A stretch of DNA of 39,664 nt, taken from Planctomycetota bacterium (GTDB taxonomy: Bacteria > Planctomycetota > Planctomycetia > Planctomycetales > Planctomycetaceae). A program made the position numbers and the translations under genes. The number at the start of each line of letters is the position of its first letter. Within the stretch, counting starts at the first letter, position 1. The notes below the pieces were generated by a model. That model had not been told where the DNA came from. It made no database searches and worked only from the letters and a program-made list of their open reading frames with translations. This document shows positions 31,933 through 39,664 of the stretch, piece after piece. The stretch is from NCBI GenBank assembly GCA_027623235.1, contig JAQBVJ010000065.1:1-39664 (forward strand). Reading direction: 5' to 3'.

Positions 31933-33681
31933 ATGCTATGCCGACCTCAAATTCTCATCGCCGTTTTTTCCGCCACCGCTGCCCTCGGAGGAATTTTTAT
32001 GACCGAGCCGTTTTTTGCCGAGCAGACTCTCGAGGCGGCTGAGTACGACCGGCCAGTCGGGAGCCCTCATCAAAGCCGCTCCGTCGTCACCGCAACAAAC
32101 GGGATCGTGGCAACGAGCCAGCCGCTGGCCGCACAGGTCGGCCTCGACATCCTCAAGGCGGGTGGCAACGCCGTCGATGCAGCGATCGCCACGAACGCGA
32201 TGATCGGCCTGACTGAGCCCATGAGCTGCGGCATCGGCGGCGACCTCTTCGTCATCTACTGGGACGCGAACACCGAGACGCTGTACGGCCTCAACGCGAG
32301 CGGCCGCAGCCCGCACTCACTGAACCGGGATGTCTTCAAAGAGAAAGGAATGAAGCAGATCCCGACGCTTGGACCGCTGGCCTGGTCCGTGCCGGGCTGT
32401 GTCGACGGATGGGGTGTCCTGCATGAGCGCTTTGGAAAAATGCCGCTCAAACGGATCCTGAAGCCATCGATCGAGTACGGCGAAAACGGCTTCGCCGTCA
32501 CGGAAGTCATCGCCGCGTACTGGAAGTCCGGAGCCGAAAAGCTCTCGGAGTGGCCGGACTCGGCGGCGACTTATCTGCCCGGAGGAAAAGCTCCGGTCGA
32601 GGGCGAGGTCTTCCGTAACCCGCGACTCGCCGCGACGTACCGCGCGATTGCCGAACAGGGTCGTGACGCGTTTTATCTCGGCGAGACAGCAAAGACGATC
32701 GCTAAGTTCAGCGCGGCGAACGGCGGCTACCTCACGTTGAAAGACCTCGCCGATCACAAGTCCGACTGGGTCGAGCCGGTCTCAACGAACTACCGCGGCT
32801 ACGACGTCTGGGAGCTGCCGCCAAACGGCCAGGGCATCGCCGCCCTGGAGATGCTCAACATTCTTGAGGGCTACGACATCCAGAAGATGGGTCGCAAGTC
32901 GGCCGACTATCTGCACCTCTTCGTCGAGGCGAAAAAGCTGGCCTTCGCCGACCGCGCGAAGTTTTACGCAGACCCCGACTTCAACCGACTCCCGACGGCC
33001 GAGCTCATTTCCAAAACGTACGCCAACCGGCAACGGAAGCGGATCGACATGCAGAAGGCCGCGACCGATGTCCCGGCCGGCGATCCGAAGCTCGAAAACG
33101 GCGACACGATTTACCTGACCGTCGTCGACAAAGACCGCAACTGCTGCTCGTTCATCCAGAGCAACTACTTCGGCTTCGGCTCAGCGATGGTGCCGGGCGA
33201 TGCCGGCTTCGTGCTGCAGAACCGAGGTGCCCTCTTCTCGCTCGACCCCGATCACCTCAACACGCTGGAGCCGCACAAACGACCGTTCCACACGATCATC
33301 CCGGCATTCGTCACGAAGGACGGCAATCCGTGGTTCAGCTTCGGTGTCATGGGCGGCGACATGCAGCCGCAGGGTCACGTCCAGATTCTGGTCAACATGA
33401 TCGACTTCGGCATGAACGTGCAGGAGGCTGGCGACGCCTCGCGAGTCCGCCATCTTGGTTCGCAGACGCCCACAGGCATTCCCATGGCAGACGGAGGAAC
33501 CGTCGCGGCAGAATCCGGCATCCCGAAAAAGACGATCGAGGAACTTAAACGGCGAGGCCACAAATTCGAAAAAGCCCCCGGCGGTTTCGGAGGTTACCAG
33601 GGAATCCTTCTCGACCACGAACACGGGACGCTTCACGGAGCGACCGAGCCGCGAAAAGACGGAGCCGCCGTCGGGTACTGA
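31933..33681 (+). CDS. ggt: Gamma-glutamyltransferase
   Basis: A 582-residue secreted gamma-glutamyltransferase, an Ntn hydrolase that cleaves glutathione and other gamma-glutamyl amides. The N-terminus is a signal peptide ending near FFAEQTLEA. GGNAVDAAIATNAMIGLTEP, SCGIGGDLFVIYWD and GWGVLHERFG mark the large subunit; the precursor cleavage site is in ENGDTIYLTVVD, with Thr392 as the predicted nucleophile, followed by NYFGFGSAMVPGDAGFVLQNRG and PHKRPFHTIIPAF. The protein fits the bacterial family in which FSLDPDH replaces the MDDF motif of E. coli GGT. ATG 31933 gives a proper signal peptide. Confidence 0.94.
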   Translation: MLCRPQILIAVFSATAALGGIFMTEPFFAEQTLEAAEYDRPVGSPHQSRSVVTATNGIVATSQPLAAQVGLDILKAGGNAVDAAIATNAMIGLTEPMSCGIGGDLFVIYWDANTETLYGLNASGRSPHSLNRDVFKEKGMKQIPTLGPLAWSVPGCVDGWGVLHERFGKMPLKRILKPSIEYGENGFAVTEVIAAYWKSGAEKLSEWPDSAATYLPGGKAPVEGEVFRNPRLAATYRAIAEQGRDAFYLGETAKTIAKFSAANGGYLTLKDLADHKSDWVEPVSTNYRGYDVWELPPNGQGIAALEMLNILEGYDIQKMGRKSADYLHLFVEAKKLAFADRAKFYADPDFNRLPTAELISKTYANRQRKRIDMQKAATDVPAGDPKLENGDTIYLTVVDKDRNCCSFIQSNYFGFGSAMVPGDAGFVLQNRGALFSLDPDHLNTLEPHKRPFHTIIPAFVTKDGNPWFSFGVMGGDMQPQGHVQILVNMIDFGMNVQEAGDASRVRHLGSQTPTGIPMADGGTVAAESGIPKKTIEELKRRGHKFEKAPGGFGGYQGILLDHEHGTLHGATEPRKDGAAVGY

Positions 33682-33696
33682 GTTCTGCTGACCTCA

Positions 33697-33726
33697 GCGC
33701 AAAGTCGCGAAGGAACGCGAAGAAAC
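33697..33726. repeat. Three tandem 10-base units GCGAAGNAAC
   Basis: Three units of the pattern GCGAAGNAAC (GCGCAAAGTC, GCGAAGGAAC, GCGAAGAAAC) follow the ggt stop by 16 bases. They resemble one arm of the repeats at 3934 and 39487; no second arm was seen. It lies between convergent genes and may be a relic. Confidence 0.6.
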
Positions 33727-33765
33727 GAGTTGACGACGGTGCGTCGTGACTCACCCTGCCAAAGC

Positions 33766-35169
33766 TCAGGCAAGCAGTTCCTCGATGACCTTCGCCTCGT
33801 ACACATCGGTGAGGCGTTCGTCGCGGCCGTTGTGGTGCCAGTTCAGCGACTCGTGGTTAAGGCCCATCTGGTGCAGGATCGTGGCGTGCAGATTGGCCGT
33901 CTGCGTGCGGTTTTCGACCGAGCGATATCCAAAATCGTCGGTGGCTCCGTAATGCTGGCCGCCTTTGATGCCTCCGCCGGCCAGCCACACGCTGAAGCCG
34001 TACGGGTGATGATCTCGCCCGTAGGAGGCTTTTTCGCCGCGCTGTTCGGCGGCGGGAGTTCGACCAAACTCACCACCCCACAGGACGAGCGTTGAGTCGA
34101 GCAGGCCTCGCCGTTTAAGATCGGTCAGGAGCGCGCCGACCGGCTGGTCTGTTCGCAGGCAGCAGTTCTTCGTGCCGGAATTGTTGTTTGAGTGCGTATC
34201 CCACGGCTGGCCGCTCATGAACAGCGAGACAAATCGCACCCCGCGCTCGACCAGCCGCCGAGCCATCAGGCAACGTGTGCCGTACGACTTCGTCGTGGCG
34301 TTTTCGAGGCCGTACATCTTTTGGGTCTCAGCGGTCTCGTCTGACAGGTCCAGCGCGTCCGTTGCGGCGAGCTGCATCCGACCCGCCAGTTCAAACGTCT
34401 CGATTCGCGCTTCCAGTTCCAGTTCGCCAGGTCGCCCTGTCAGGTGCTGCTTATTCAGCTTCCTCAGCAGCGCGGCTCGCGCGCTTTCGATCGCTGCGCT
34501 GCGCGGCTGCTTCGGCTGCAGGTTGAGTATCGGGCTGCCCTGCTCTCGGAAGACGGTTCCCTGGTAGCGCGGTGGGAGCCAGCCGCTCGACCAGTTCCGT
34601 ACGCCATCGACCGACGGCCCGCCCGGATCGGGAAGAGCAACAAACGCTGGCAGGTTTCGATTTTCCGTTCCGAGCCCATACGCCATCCACGACCCCAGCG
34701 TCGGCCGCCCGGCCGTTGTCATTCCTGTCTGAGCCATCCAGATCGCCTGCTCGTGGTTGCGATGCTCGGTAAACATCGAACGGACGACGGCGATCTCGTC
34801 TGCGTGCTGCGAAACGAACGGCTGAATCTCGGAAAACTCGAGTCCGCTCTCACCGCACTTCCGAAAAGAAAACGGCGAACCCATCAGGTTCTTCGTACGG
34901 TTCTCATCGTCCGCGACCTCGTCCGGCGGAGCGGTCCCGTCAAACTTCGTGAGCATCGGCTTCGGATCCAGCAGGTCGACGTGGCTCGGCCCGCCGTGCA
35001 TGTAGAGCTGGATGATGGACGTCGCCTTCGGCTGAAAGTGACCCGTCAGCGACGGCGACTCGCTCGCCAACGATGCCTGGCCCAGCAGAGTCCCCAGCGC
35101 GAGTCCGCCAAAGCCGGCCCCGAAGCGATCAAGAGCTTCCCGTCGTGTGAGGATGTTCGACTGGTCCAT
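33766..35169 (-). CDS. DUF1501 domain protein, paired with PSCyt1/DUF1549/DUF1553
   Basis: A 467-residue DUF1501 protein with a twin-arginine type leader (LTRREALDRFGAGFGGLALG). SIIQLYMHGGPSHVDLLDPK starts the domain, TLVLWGGEFGRTP and DHHPYGFSVWLAGGGIKGGQ are its typical internal and C-terminal motifs, and LHATILHQMGL closes it. It lies 51 bases downstream of the cytochrome gene, the usual planctomycete operon. It differs from the copy at 2450 in motifs around GRDHHPYGF. The role is unknown; coupled exported oxidation of sulfated or complex organics is often guessed. Confidence 0.95.
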   Translation of the reverse strand: MDQSNILTRREALDRFGAGFGGLALGTLLGQASLASESPSLTGHFQPKATSIIQLYMHGGPSHVDLLDPKPMLTKFDGTAPPDEVADDENRTKNLMGSPFSFRKCGESGLEFSEIQPFVSQHADEIAVVRSMFTEHRNHEQAIWMAQTGMTTAGRPTLGSWMAYGLGTENRNLPAFVALPDPGGPSVDGVRNWSSGWLPPRYQGTVFREQGSPILNLQPKQPRSAAIESARAALLRKLNKQHLTGRPGELELEARIETFELAGRMQLAATDALDLSDETAETQKMYGLENATTKSYGTRCLMARRLVERGVRFVSLFMSGQPWDTHSNNNSGTKNCCLRTDQPVGALLTDLKRRGLLDSTLVLWGGEFGRTPAAEQRGEKASYGRDHHPYGFSVWLAGGGIKGGQHYGATDDFGYRSVENRTQTANLHATILHQMGLNHESLNWHHNGRDERLTDVYEAKVIEELLA

Positions 35170-35220
35170 GATTTATCTCACTGGAACTTCAAGTCTCGAT
35201 GTTATTCTCATCTCTCAGAA

Positions 35221-37869
35221 TCAATCCACGTAAACAAATTCGTTGGCACTCATCAGCATGTGGCAGAGATCGGCAACAGCCTTGCGGTGAGACTCGGCTT
35301 TGACCTGTGGTTTCTGTCGTTCTGCCTCGGCCTTTTCGGTGAGGTATCTTGAAGTCTGCTCCGCGACGAACTCGGAAAGCAACGTCTGCTCGTCAGAACT
35401 CGCCGGGCGAGTGAAGGCGATGAGGACGGCTCGACCGACCGGATCGTCAGATCTTTCTGCGAGAACCCGCTCGGCAAACGCGGCGGCGGCCTTCATCATG
35501 GCATCACTGTTGAGCAGTGTGAGCGCCTGCGTCGAGACCGTCGAGGTGCTGCGTTTTGTGCAGTTGACCGCGATCGTGGGCTGGTCAAAGACCTCGAGCA
35601 TCGTTTCCGGGTTAAGCCGCAGAATTTTCACGTAGATCGAGCGGCGGTTCGGGCCCTGACTGTCGGGCATCGCGATGACCTCACCGTCTTTCTGGCGAGC
35701 AACGGCCTGACCGGAACCGTGCATTGAGTCACTCAACGTTCCCGCCACCGCGAGCACGGTGTCACGCAAAGGCTCGGCTTCCAGTCGGCGCAACGCCTGT
35801 CGCCAGAGCAGTCGGTTTTCCGGATCGATTTGTTCGCAGGCAGATCGGTGCTCGGCGGAGACTCGCGAACCTTGCCGCCAGACGGTCGAGGTCAGAATGA
35901 GACGGTGAACGTGTTTGATGCTCCAGCCGCTTTCGACGAACTCCGTGGCCAGCCAGTCGAGCAGTTCCGGGTGCGATGGTGAGGCTCCGGACACGCCGAA
36001 GTCGTGCGGAGTCGCGACGATGCCCGTGCCGAAGTGGTGCATCCAGATGCGGTTGACCATGACTCGCGCCGTGAGCGGGTGGTCCGGCTGAGTCAGCCAG
36101 CGGGCAAATGCCAGGCGACGTCCGCTCGTTTTCGCGGCGGCTTCCGGAGTCGTCCACTCGAACGGTTTTGCTGTCGTGAGTGTGGAGATGACTCCCGGCT
36201 GAACCAGAGGACCCGGCGTGAGCGGATCGCCTCGCAGCAGGACCGGCGTCACGGCCTCGCCCGGCTGATCGTAAAGTGCCCGAACTTCGTCGAAGAGCCT
36301 TTTGCGCTGGCCTTCCTCAGCGATCTTTGCGGTGAGCGTTGCCGATTCCTTCTTGAAGTCGTCGTACGTGGCCAGAGCCGCGTCGAGGTCTTTGTCCTGC
36401 GGTCTAAGTTTCTTCTCGAATCTCTCGGCGAGGTACTTCTGAATTTCGGAGCGGGCCTCTTTCTTGAGCTTCACCGCGGCAGACACGTCGGCTCGAACTT
36501 CTTCAGAGACGGTTTTCAGGCGGTCCTCGAAGATGCGTTCGGCGAAGCTCGACTTCAAAGCGGCCTGCTCGTCACTCAGTTGTTTGACGTTCGCATCGAC
36601 CTCGGCATTGTGTTTCGCGGCGGCTTCTTTTTCCTTCTTCGACGCGATGTGCAGCCGGCGGTTCATTTGCGGAATCCACTTTTCCGGCCGGTACGCCGTC
36701 GTGAAGACTGCCTGCATCCGGTAGTAGTCGACCTGCGGGATCGGGTCGAATTTGTGGCTGTGGCAGCGGGCACACTGCACGGTCAGGCCCATCGTTGACG
36801 AGCAGACGATCTGCAGCGTGTCGAACAGCGTCGGGTAAAAATATTGAGCCTCTGCGTTCTTGATCGTGCTGAAATCCGGCCGACTGGGGTCGGACGCCGT
36901 TCGCAGGAAGCCGGTCGCGATGATCCCCTCGACGACGTCATCGGGGAGGCGGTCCTGTGTCTCGAACGCCGTCCAGTAATCGGTCAGTTCGTCGCCGGCG
37001 ATCTGCTCCTGCAAGAAGCAATCGTACGGCTTGTCTCTATTAAACGCGTCGATGACGTAATCGCGGTACCGCCAGGCAAGCGGCAGAGCTCGATCCTCGT
37101 TGAGGATGCCTGCCGACTCAGCGAAGCCGGCAACGTCGAGCCAGTGGCGCCCCCAGCGTTCTCCGTAGCGAGGATCCGCGAGCAGACGATCGACGAGTCG
37201 CTCATACGCCCCTGGCTGAGTGTCAGTGAGAAACTGCTCGACCTCATCGGGAGTCGGCGGGAGGCCGATCAGATCAAAATACAATCGACGCAGAAGAGTC
37301 AGTGGGTCAGCATCCGGCGCGAAGCCGAGCCCGTTTTCTTCGAGACGCTTCAATACGTGAGTGTCGATCGGCGTCCGAACTCGCTCTCCGTTTCGAACCG
37401 ACGGAATCGCGCCGCGAACCGGCGGGCGGAATGACCAGTGGTCCGTATCTGTCACGTCGTCAGATCGGTCCAGCGTCGCGGCATTGCTGACACCTTTCGC
37501 TCCGTCGTTGATCCATTTTCGCAGGATGCCCTTCTCGGCAGCCGTGAGCTTCTGGCCGACGGGTGGCATTTTTTCGGAGCTGACCATCTCGTACAGCAGG
37601 CTGGATTCGGCAGCTCGGATTCGCAAGGCCGCGCCGGATTTCCCGCCAGTCAGCAACGACGACGGGCTCGTGAGGTTAAGGCCGGCTTTCGGTTCGACTC
37701 CCGCGTGACACCGAATGCACTTCGCTTTGACGATCGGGAGGATGTCGTTCTCAAATGTCAGCTCCGCTTTGGGATCGTCCGCGGCCAGCAACTCGCCGGC
37801 GTGGTGTGGTGCCGGCAGGCGAATCAACATCACTGCGACAGCGATCAAGCGGAGAAGGAACGAATTCAT
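35221..37869 (-). CDS. PSCyt1-DUF1549-DUF1553 planctomycete cytochrome protein
   Basis: An 882-residue exported protein. After a signal peptide, the PSCyt1 haem domain has CIRCH at 51-55 with an axial methionine likely in EKMPPVG near 100. DUF1549 (about 160-400) includes LRRLYFDLIGLPPTPDEVE, RYGERWGRHWLDVAGFAES and VQCARCHSHKFDPI, which carries a second CxxCH motif at about 369. A coiled-coil-like charged segment of about 120 residues follows (410-530), then DUF1553 (about 590-850: RLAFARWLTQPDHPLTARVM, NRIWMHHFGTGIV, LLWRQALRRLEAEPLRD). It forms an operon with the DUF1501 gene below. Confidence 0.96.
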   Translation of the reverse strand: MNSFLLRLIAVAVMLIRLPAPHHAGELLAADDPKAELTFENDILPIVKAKCIRCHAGVEPKAGLNLTSPSSLLTGGKSGAALRIRAAESSLLYEMVSSEKMPPVGQKLTAAEKGILRKWINDGAKGVSNAATLDRSDDVTDTDHWSFRPPVRGAIPSVRNGERVRTPIDTHVLKRLEENGLGFAPDADPLTLLRRLYFDLIGLPPTPDEVEQFLTDTQPGAYERLVDRLLADPRYGERWGRHWLDVAGFAESAGILNEDRALPLAWRYRDYVIDAFNRDKPYDCFLQEQIAGDELTDYWTAFETQDRLPDDVVEGIIATGFLRTASDPSRPDFSTIKNAEAQYFYPTLFDTLQIVCSSTMGLTVQCARCHSHKFDPIPQVDYYRMQAVFTTAYRPEKWIPQMNRRLHIASKKEKEAAAKHNAEVDANVKQLSDEQAALKSSFAERIFEDRLKTVSEEVRADVSAAVKLKKEARSEIQKYLAERFEKKLRPQDKDLDAALATYDDFKKESATLTAKIAEEGQRKRLFDEVRALYDQPGEAVTPVLLRGDPLTPGPLVQPGVISTLTTAKPFEWTTPEAAAKTSGRRLAFARWLTQPDHPLTARVMVNRIWMHHFGTGIVATPHDFGVSGASPSHPELLDWLATEFVESGWSIKHVHRLILTSTVWRQGSRVSAEHRSACEQIDPENRLLWRQALRRLEAEPLRDTVLAVAGTLSDSMHGSGQAVARQKDGEVIAMPDSQGPNRRSIYVKILRLNPETMLEVFDQPTIAVNCTKRSTSTVSTQALTLLNSDAMMKAAAAFAERVLAERSDDPVGRAVLIAFTRPASSDEQTLLSEFVAEQTSRYLTEKAEAERQKPQVKAESHRKAVADLCHMLMSANEFVYVD

Positions 37870-37982
37870 CGAGCAACCTCAAACTGCACAGTTAACCGCG
37901 AGCCGAAACAACGGTGAGTTGACACGGAAAACTGTAACGGATCATCGTGCGACGCCGTTAATTCAATTGCCGGGACAAAACG

Positions 37983-39485
37983 ATGCCTCACCGAATTGCT
38001 GTCGGGTCGATTTTTATTGAGTGCAATCATCTGGGAGGCGTCCCGGCCGATCTCGAAGCGTTTCGCCGGTCGGAACTGCGTTTCGGAGCCGACGTTGTCG
38101 ACGCACCCGGTGGCACGGTTGCGGGGATGCTGCAGCATCTTGCCGAGACAGAGACGGCGGTCTGCCCACTGCTCGTTGCGAGTGCCTGCCCGAGTGGACC
38201 GGTCACGGCGGAGTGCTACGAGTTTCTCAAAGGCGATCTGTTGAAGCGGCTTGCCGACTCTACGCCGATCGACGGCGTGCTGCTCGCGCTGCACGGTTCA
38301 GCGGCGGCCGAGAACGCGGGCGACCTGGAAGGCGACCTGCTCGAAGCGGTGCGGGCAGCCGTTGGGCCGGACGTGCCCATCGTTGCGACGCTCGACCTGC
38401 ATGCTCACGTGACGGAGCGAATGGTCAAGAACGCGGACGCCCTGCTCGCCTGGGAAACGTATCCGCATCGCGATGCGTTTGAGACGGGCCAGCGAGGCGC
38501 GACGGCGTTGCTGGAAATTCTCTCCGGCTCGATCCGTCCGACGATGGCGTACGCTCGTGTGCCCGTTGTCGTCGGAGCGATCCACGGGCAAACGGAAGGC
38601 GACGGACCGTTTGCCGACGTGATGCGGTTTACGAAGTCGCTCGAAGGCCAGGGGACAGTTTATTCCACGGGAGCTTTTCTGGTTCACCCGTACCTCGATC
38701 TGCCGGACATGGGCGGCGGCGGGCTGGTCGTCACGAATAACGATCCGGAGACGGCCGCACGACTCGCGACGGAAATTGCGTCGATGTACTGGGAGCGGCG
38801 ATTCGAGCTGGAGCCCGATGTCGTGACTCCTGAAGAAGCGATCCGCAAAAGTGCGTACATTGATGGAGGACCGATTCTCCTCGTCGAAACCGCAGACTGT
38901 TGCGGAGGCGGCGCGGCTGGCGACAGCGTCGCGACGCTCAAAGCACTGCTCGCAGCTGAGCCACCGGGGACGAGCCTTGTACCGGTCGTCGATCCCGCAG
39001 CGGCAGCGGAATGTCATTCAGCCAGAGCCGGTGCGACGGTCTCCCTGACACTCGGGCACCAGCGGGATCCGCGATTCGGAACGCCGATCAAAATAAATGG
39101 GACAGTCATTCGAGTCACGGATGGCGGCTTCGTTTACCGAGGAGGAATCTGGGACGGTCAAACCGGGCAGATGGGACCAACAGCCGTCGTGCGAGTCGGC
39201 TCGGTGGAGATCCTGATTGCCAGCCACGGCACCTACGACTGGTGTGGCGAGCAGTTCGAATCCGTCGGACTGGACGCGGCGGCCGCGCGGTTTGTCGTCG
39301 TCAAAAATCCGATGAACTACAGCATGGCGTACGGCGAGATCGCAAAGGCGATTTTCATTCTCGACACACCTGGTCCGACGCCGGCTTCGATCCGCAGCAC
39401 CACGTTCCACAATTTGAAGCGTCCTTACTTTCCGCTCGACCAGTCGATCGAGGGGCTCGTGCCGACTGTGCTGACTTCGTGGTGA
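37983..39485 (+). CDS. M81 family metallopeptidase (MlrC-like)
   Basis: A 500-residue protein of the MlrC/DUF1485 family (peptidase family M81), named for microcystin-degradation enzyme MlrC. The N-terminal part has IFIECNHLGG, LLALHGSAAAEN, LEGDLLEAVRA, VATLDLHAHVTERM, and WETYPHRDAFETG, whose Asp and His residues are the presumed zinc ligands. The C-terminal DUF1485 part has LVETADCCGGGAAGDSVATL and VFYRGGIWDG-like strands. No microcystin substrate is implied; most members are of unknown substrate. GGGA lies 7 bases before the ATG. It is divergent from the PSCyt1 gene. Confidence 0.93.
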   Translation: MPHRIAVGSIFIECNHLGGVPADLEAFRRSELRFGADVVDAPGGTVAGMLQHLAETETAVCPLLVASACPSGPVTAECYEFLKGDLLKRLADSTPIDGVLLALHGSAAAENAGDLEGDLLEAVRAAVGPDVPIVATLDLHAHVTERMVKNADALLAWETYPHRDAFETGQRGATALLEILSGSIRPTMAYARVPVVVGAIHGQTEGDGPFADVMRFTKSLEGQGTVYSTGAFLVHPYLDLPDMGGGGLVVTNNDPETAARLATEIASMYWERRFELEPDVVTPEEAIRKSAYIDGGPILLVETADCCGGGAAGDSVATLKALLAAEPPGTSLVPVVDPAAAAECHSARAGATVSLTLGHQRDPRFGTPIKINGTVIRVTDGGFVYRGGIWDGQTGQMGPTAVVRVGSVEILIASHGTYDWCGEQFESVGLDAAAARFVVVKNPMNYSMAYGEIAKAIFILDTPGPTPASIRSTTFHNLKRPYFPLDQSIEGLVPTVLTSW

Positions 39486-39486
39486 G

Positions 39487-39572
39487 CGGGTCTCACACGA
39501 AGGCACGAAGTGGCGCAGACCTCACCAAACGATCTTGTCCCTTTGTGCCTTCGTGACTTCGTGTGAGACCCG
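39487..39572. repeat. Long hairpin repeat directly after the M81 gene
   Basis: Positions 39487-39510 and 39549-39572 are reverse complements with one mismatch in 24, separated by 38 bases. The arms carry CACGAAGG units and CGGGTCTCACACGAAG. It begins two bases after the M81 stop codon. It is the same class as the repeat at 3934. The remaining bases to 39664 hold no gene. Confidence 0.88.
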
Positions 39573-39664
39573 ACTCGAACAGTCAGTTGGACTGACCAAC
39601 AGTTCGTGTCCCATAAGTTGAAATGGGAGGGCGAGGCTCCTGCCGAGCCGCACGCGCACCAGAA

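Noticed and set aside
36004..36798. 264-residue plus-strand frame opposite the PSCyt1 protein
   Set aside because: Shadow of the DUF1549/coiled-coil coding sequence on the minus strand; no independent support.
39624..39660. GC-rich stretch with GGCGAGGCTCCTGCCGAGCC near the right edge
   Set aside because: It resembles a dispersed planctomycete intergenic phrase but is cut by the window edge and lacks a second copy here, so it is not called.
1..39664. CRISPR arrays, tRNA or rRNA genes, insertion sequences, prophage genes and defence islands
   Set aside because: No regularly spaced repeats, no transposase or integrase motifs and no recognisable cloverleaf were seen by reading; a dedicated RNA search was not possible, so small RNA genes could be missed.

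Overview
The window reads as a chromosomal segment of a member of the Planctomycetota, probably the class Planctomycetia. It carries two DUF1501 proteins with twin-arginine leaders, a large PSCyt1/DUF1549/DUF1553 cytochrome protein next to one of them, and several short intergenic hairpins built from CACGGAAGG/CACGAAGG-type repeats, all typical of that phylum. Genus cannot be set from the sequence alone. No rRNA, tRNA, CRISPR array, transposase, integrase or phage gene was recognised. Most of the window is core metabolism and envelope biology.

Layout. 1-2.4 kb: an orphan ATP-grasp enzyme (leader with a 27-bp perfect inverted repeat), then an Rrf2/NsrR-like regulator divergent from a stand-alone protoglobin. 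2.4-5.7 kb, minus strand: orphan DUF1501 protein, secreted SGNH hydrolase, VTT-domain membrane protein. 5.9-10 kb, plus strand: threonine synthase, then the translation cluster infC-rpmI-rplT-pheS; infC appears to start at an ATC codon, and pheT does not follow pheS. 10.3-13.3 kb: a CpaC/RcpA-type secretin and a glycine-tailed lipoprotein, closed by a strong terminator. 13.4-16.5 kb, minus strand: LutA / small membrane protein / LutB / LutC, an Fe-S lactate-oxidation operon with an extra gene inside it. 17-21.7 kb, plus strand: ABC-2 exporter ATPase and permease, a 442-residue membrane-anchored protein of unknown function coupled to the permease, and a second VTT protein.

21.7-28.2 kb, minus strand: an Mla-type lipid transport operon (mlaE-mlaF-mlaD) whose last gene overlaps scpB (chromosome condensation), followed by psd-pssA (phosphatidylethanolamine synthesis, overlapping genes) and ribE. 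28.4-29.2 kb: a stand-alone proteasome-fold Ntn hydrolase with Thr at position 2 and Asp at proteasome position 17. 29.4-31.5 kb, minus strand: secreted beta-propeller-like protein and a di-heme cytochrome c peroxidase family protein. 31.9-33.7 kb: gamma-glutamyltransferase. 33.8-37.9 kb, minus strand: the canonical PSCyt1-DUF1549-DUF1553 plus DUF1501 pair. 38-39.5 kb: M81 (MlrC-like) metallopeptidase, followed immediately by a long hairpin repeat.

No clear defence island or new multi-gene system is visible. The points most worth following up are the proteasome-like orphan, the Rrf2-protoglobin pair with substituted Fe-S ligands, the unknown genes embedded in the lut and ABC operons, the mlaD/scpB coupling, and the fold-back leader at the left end.
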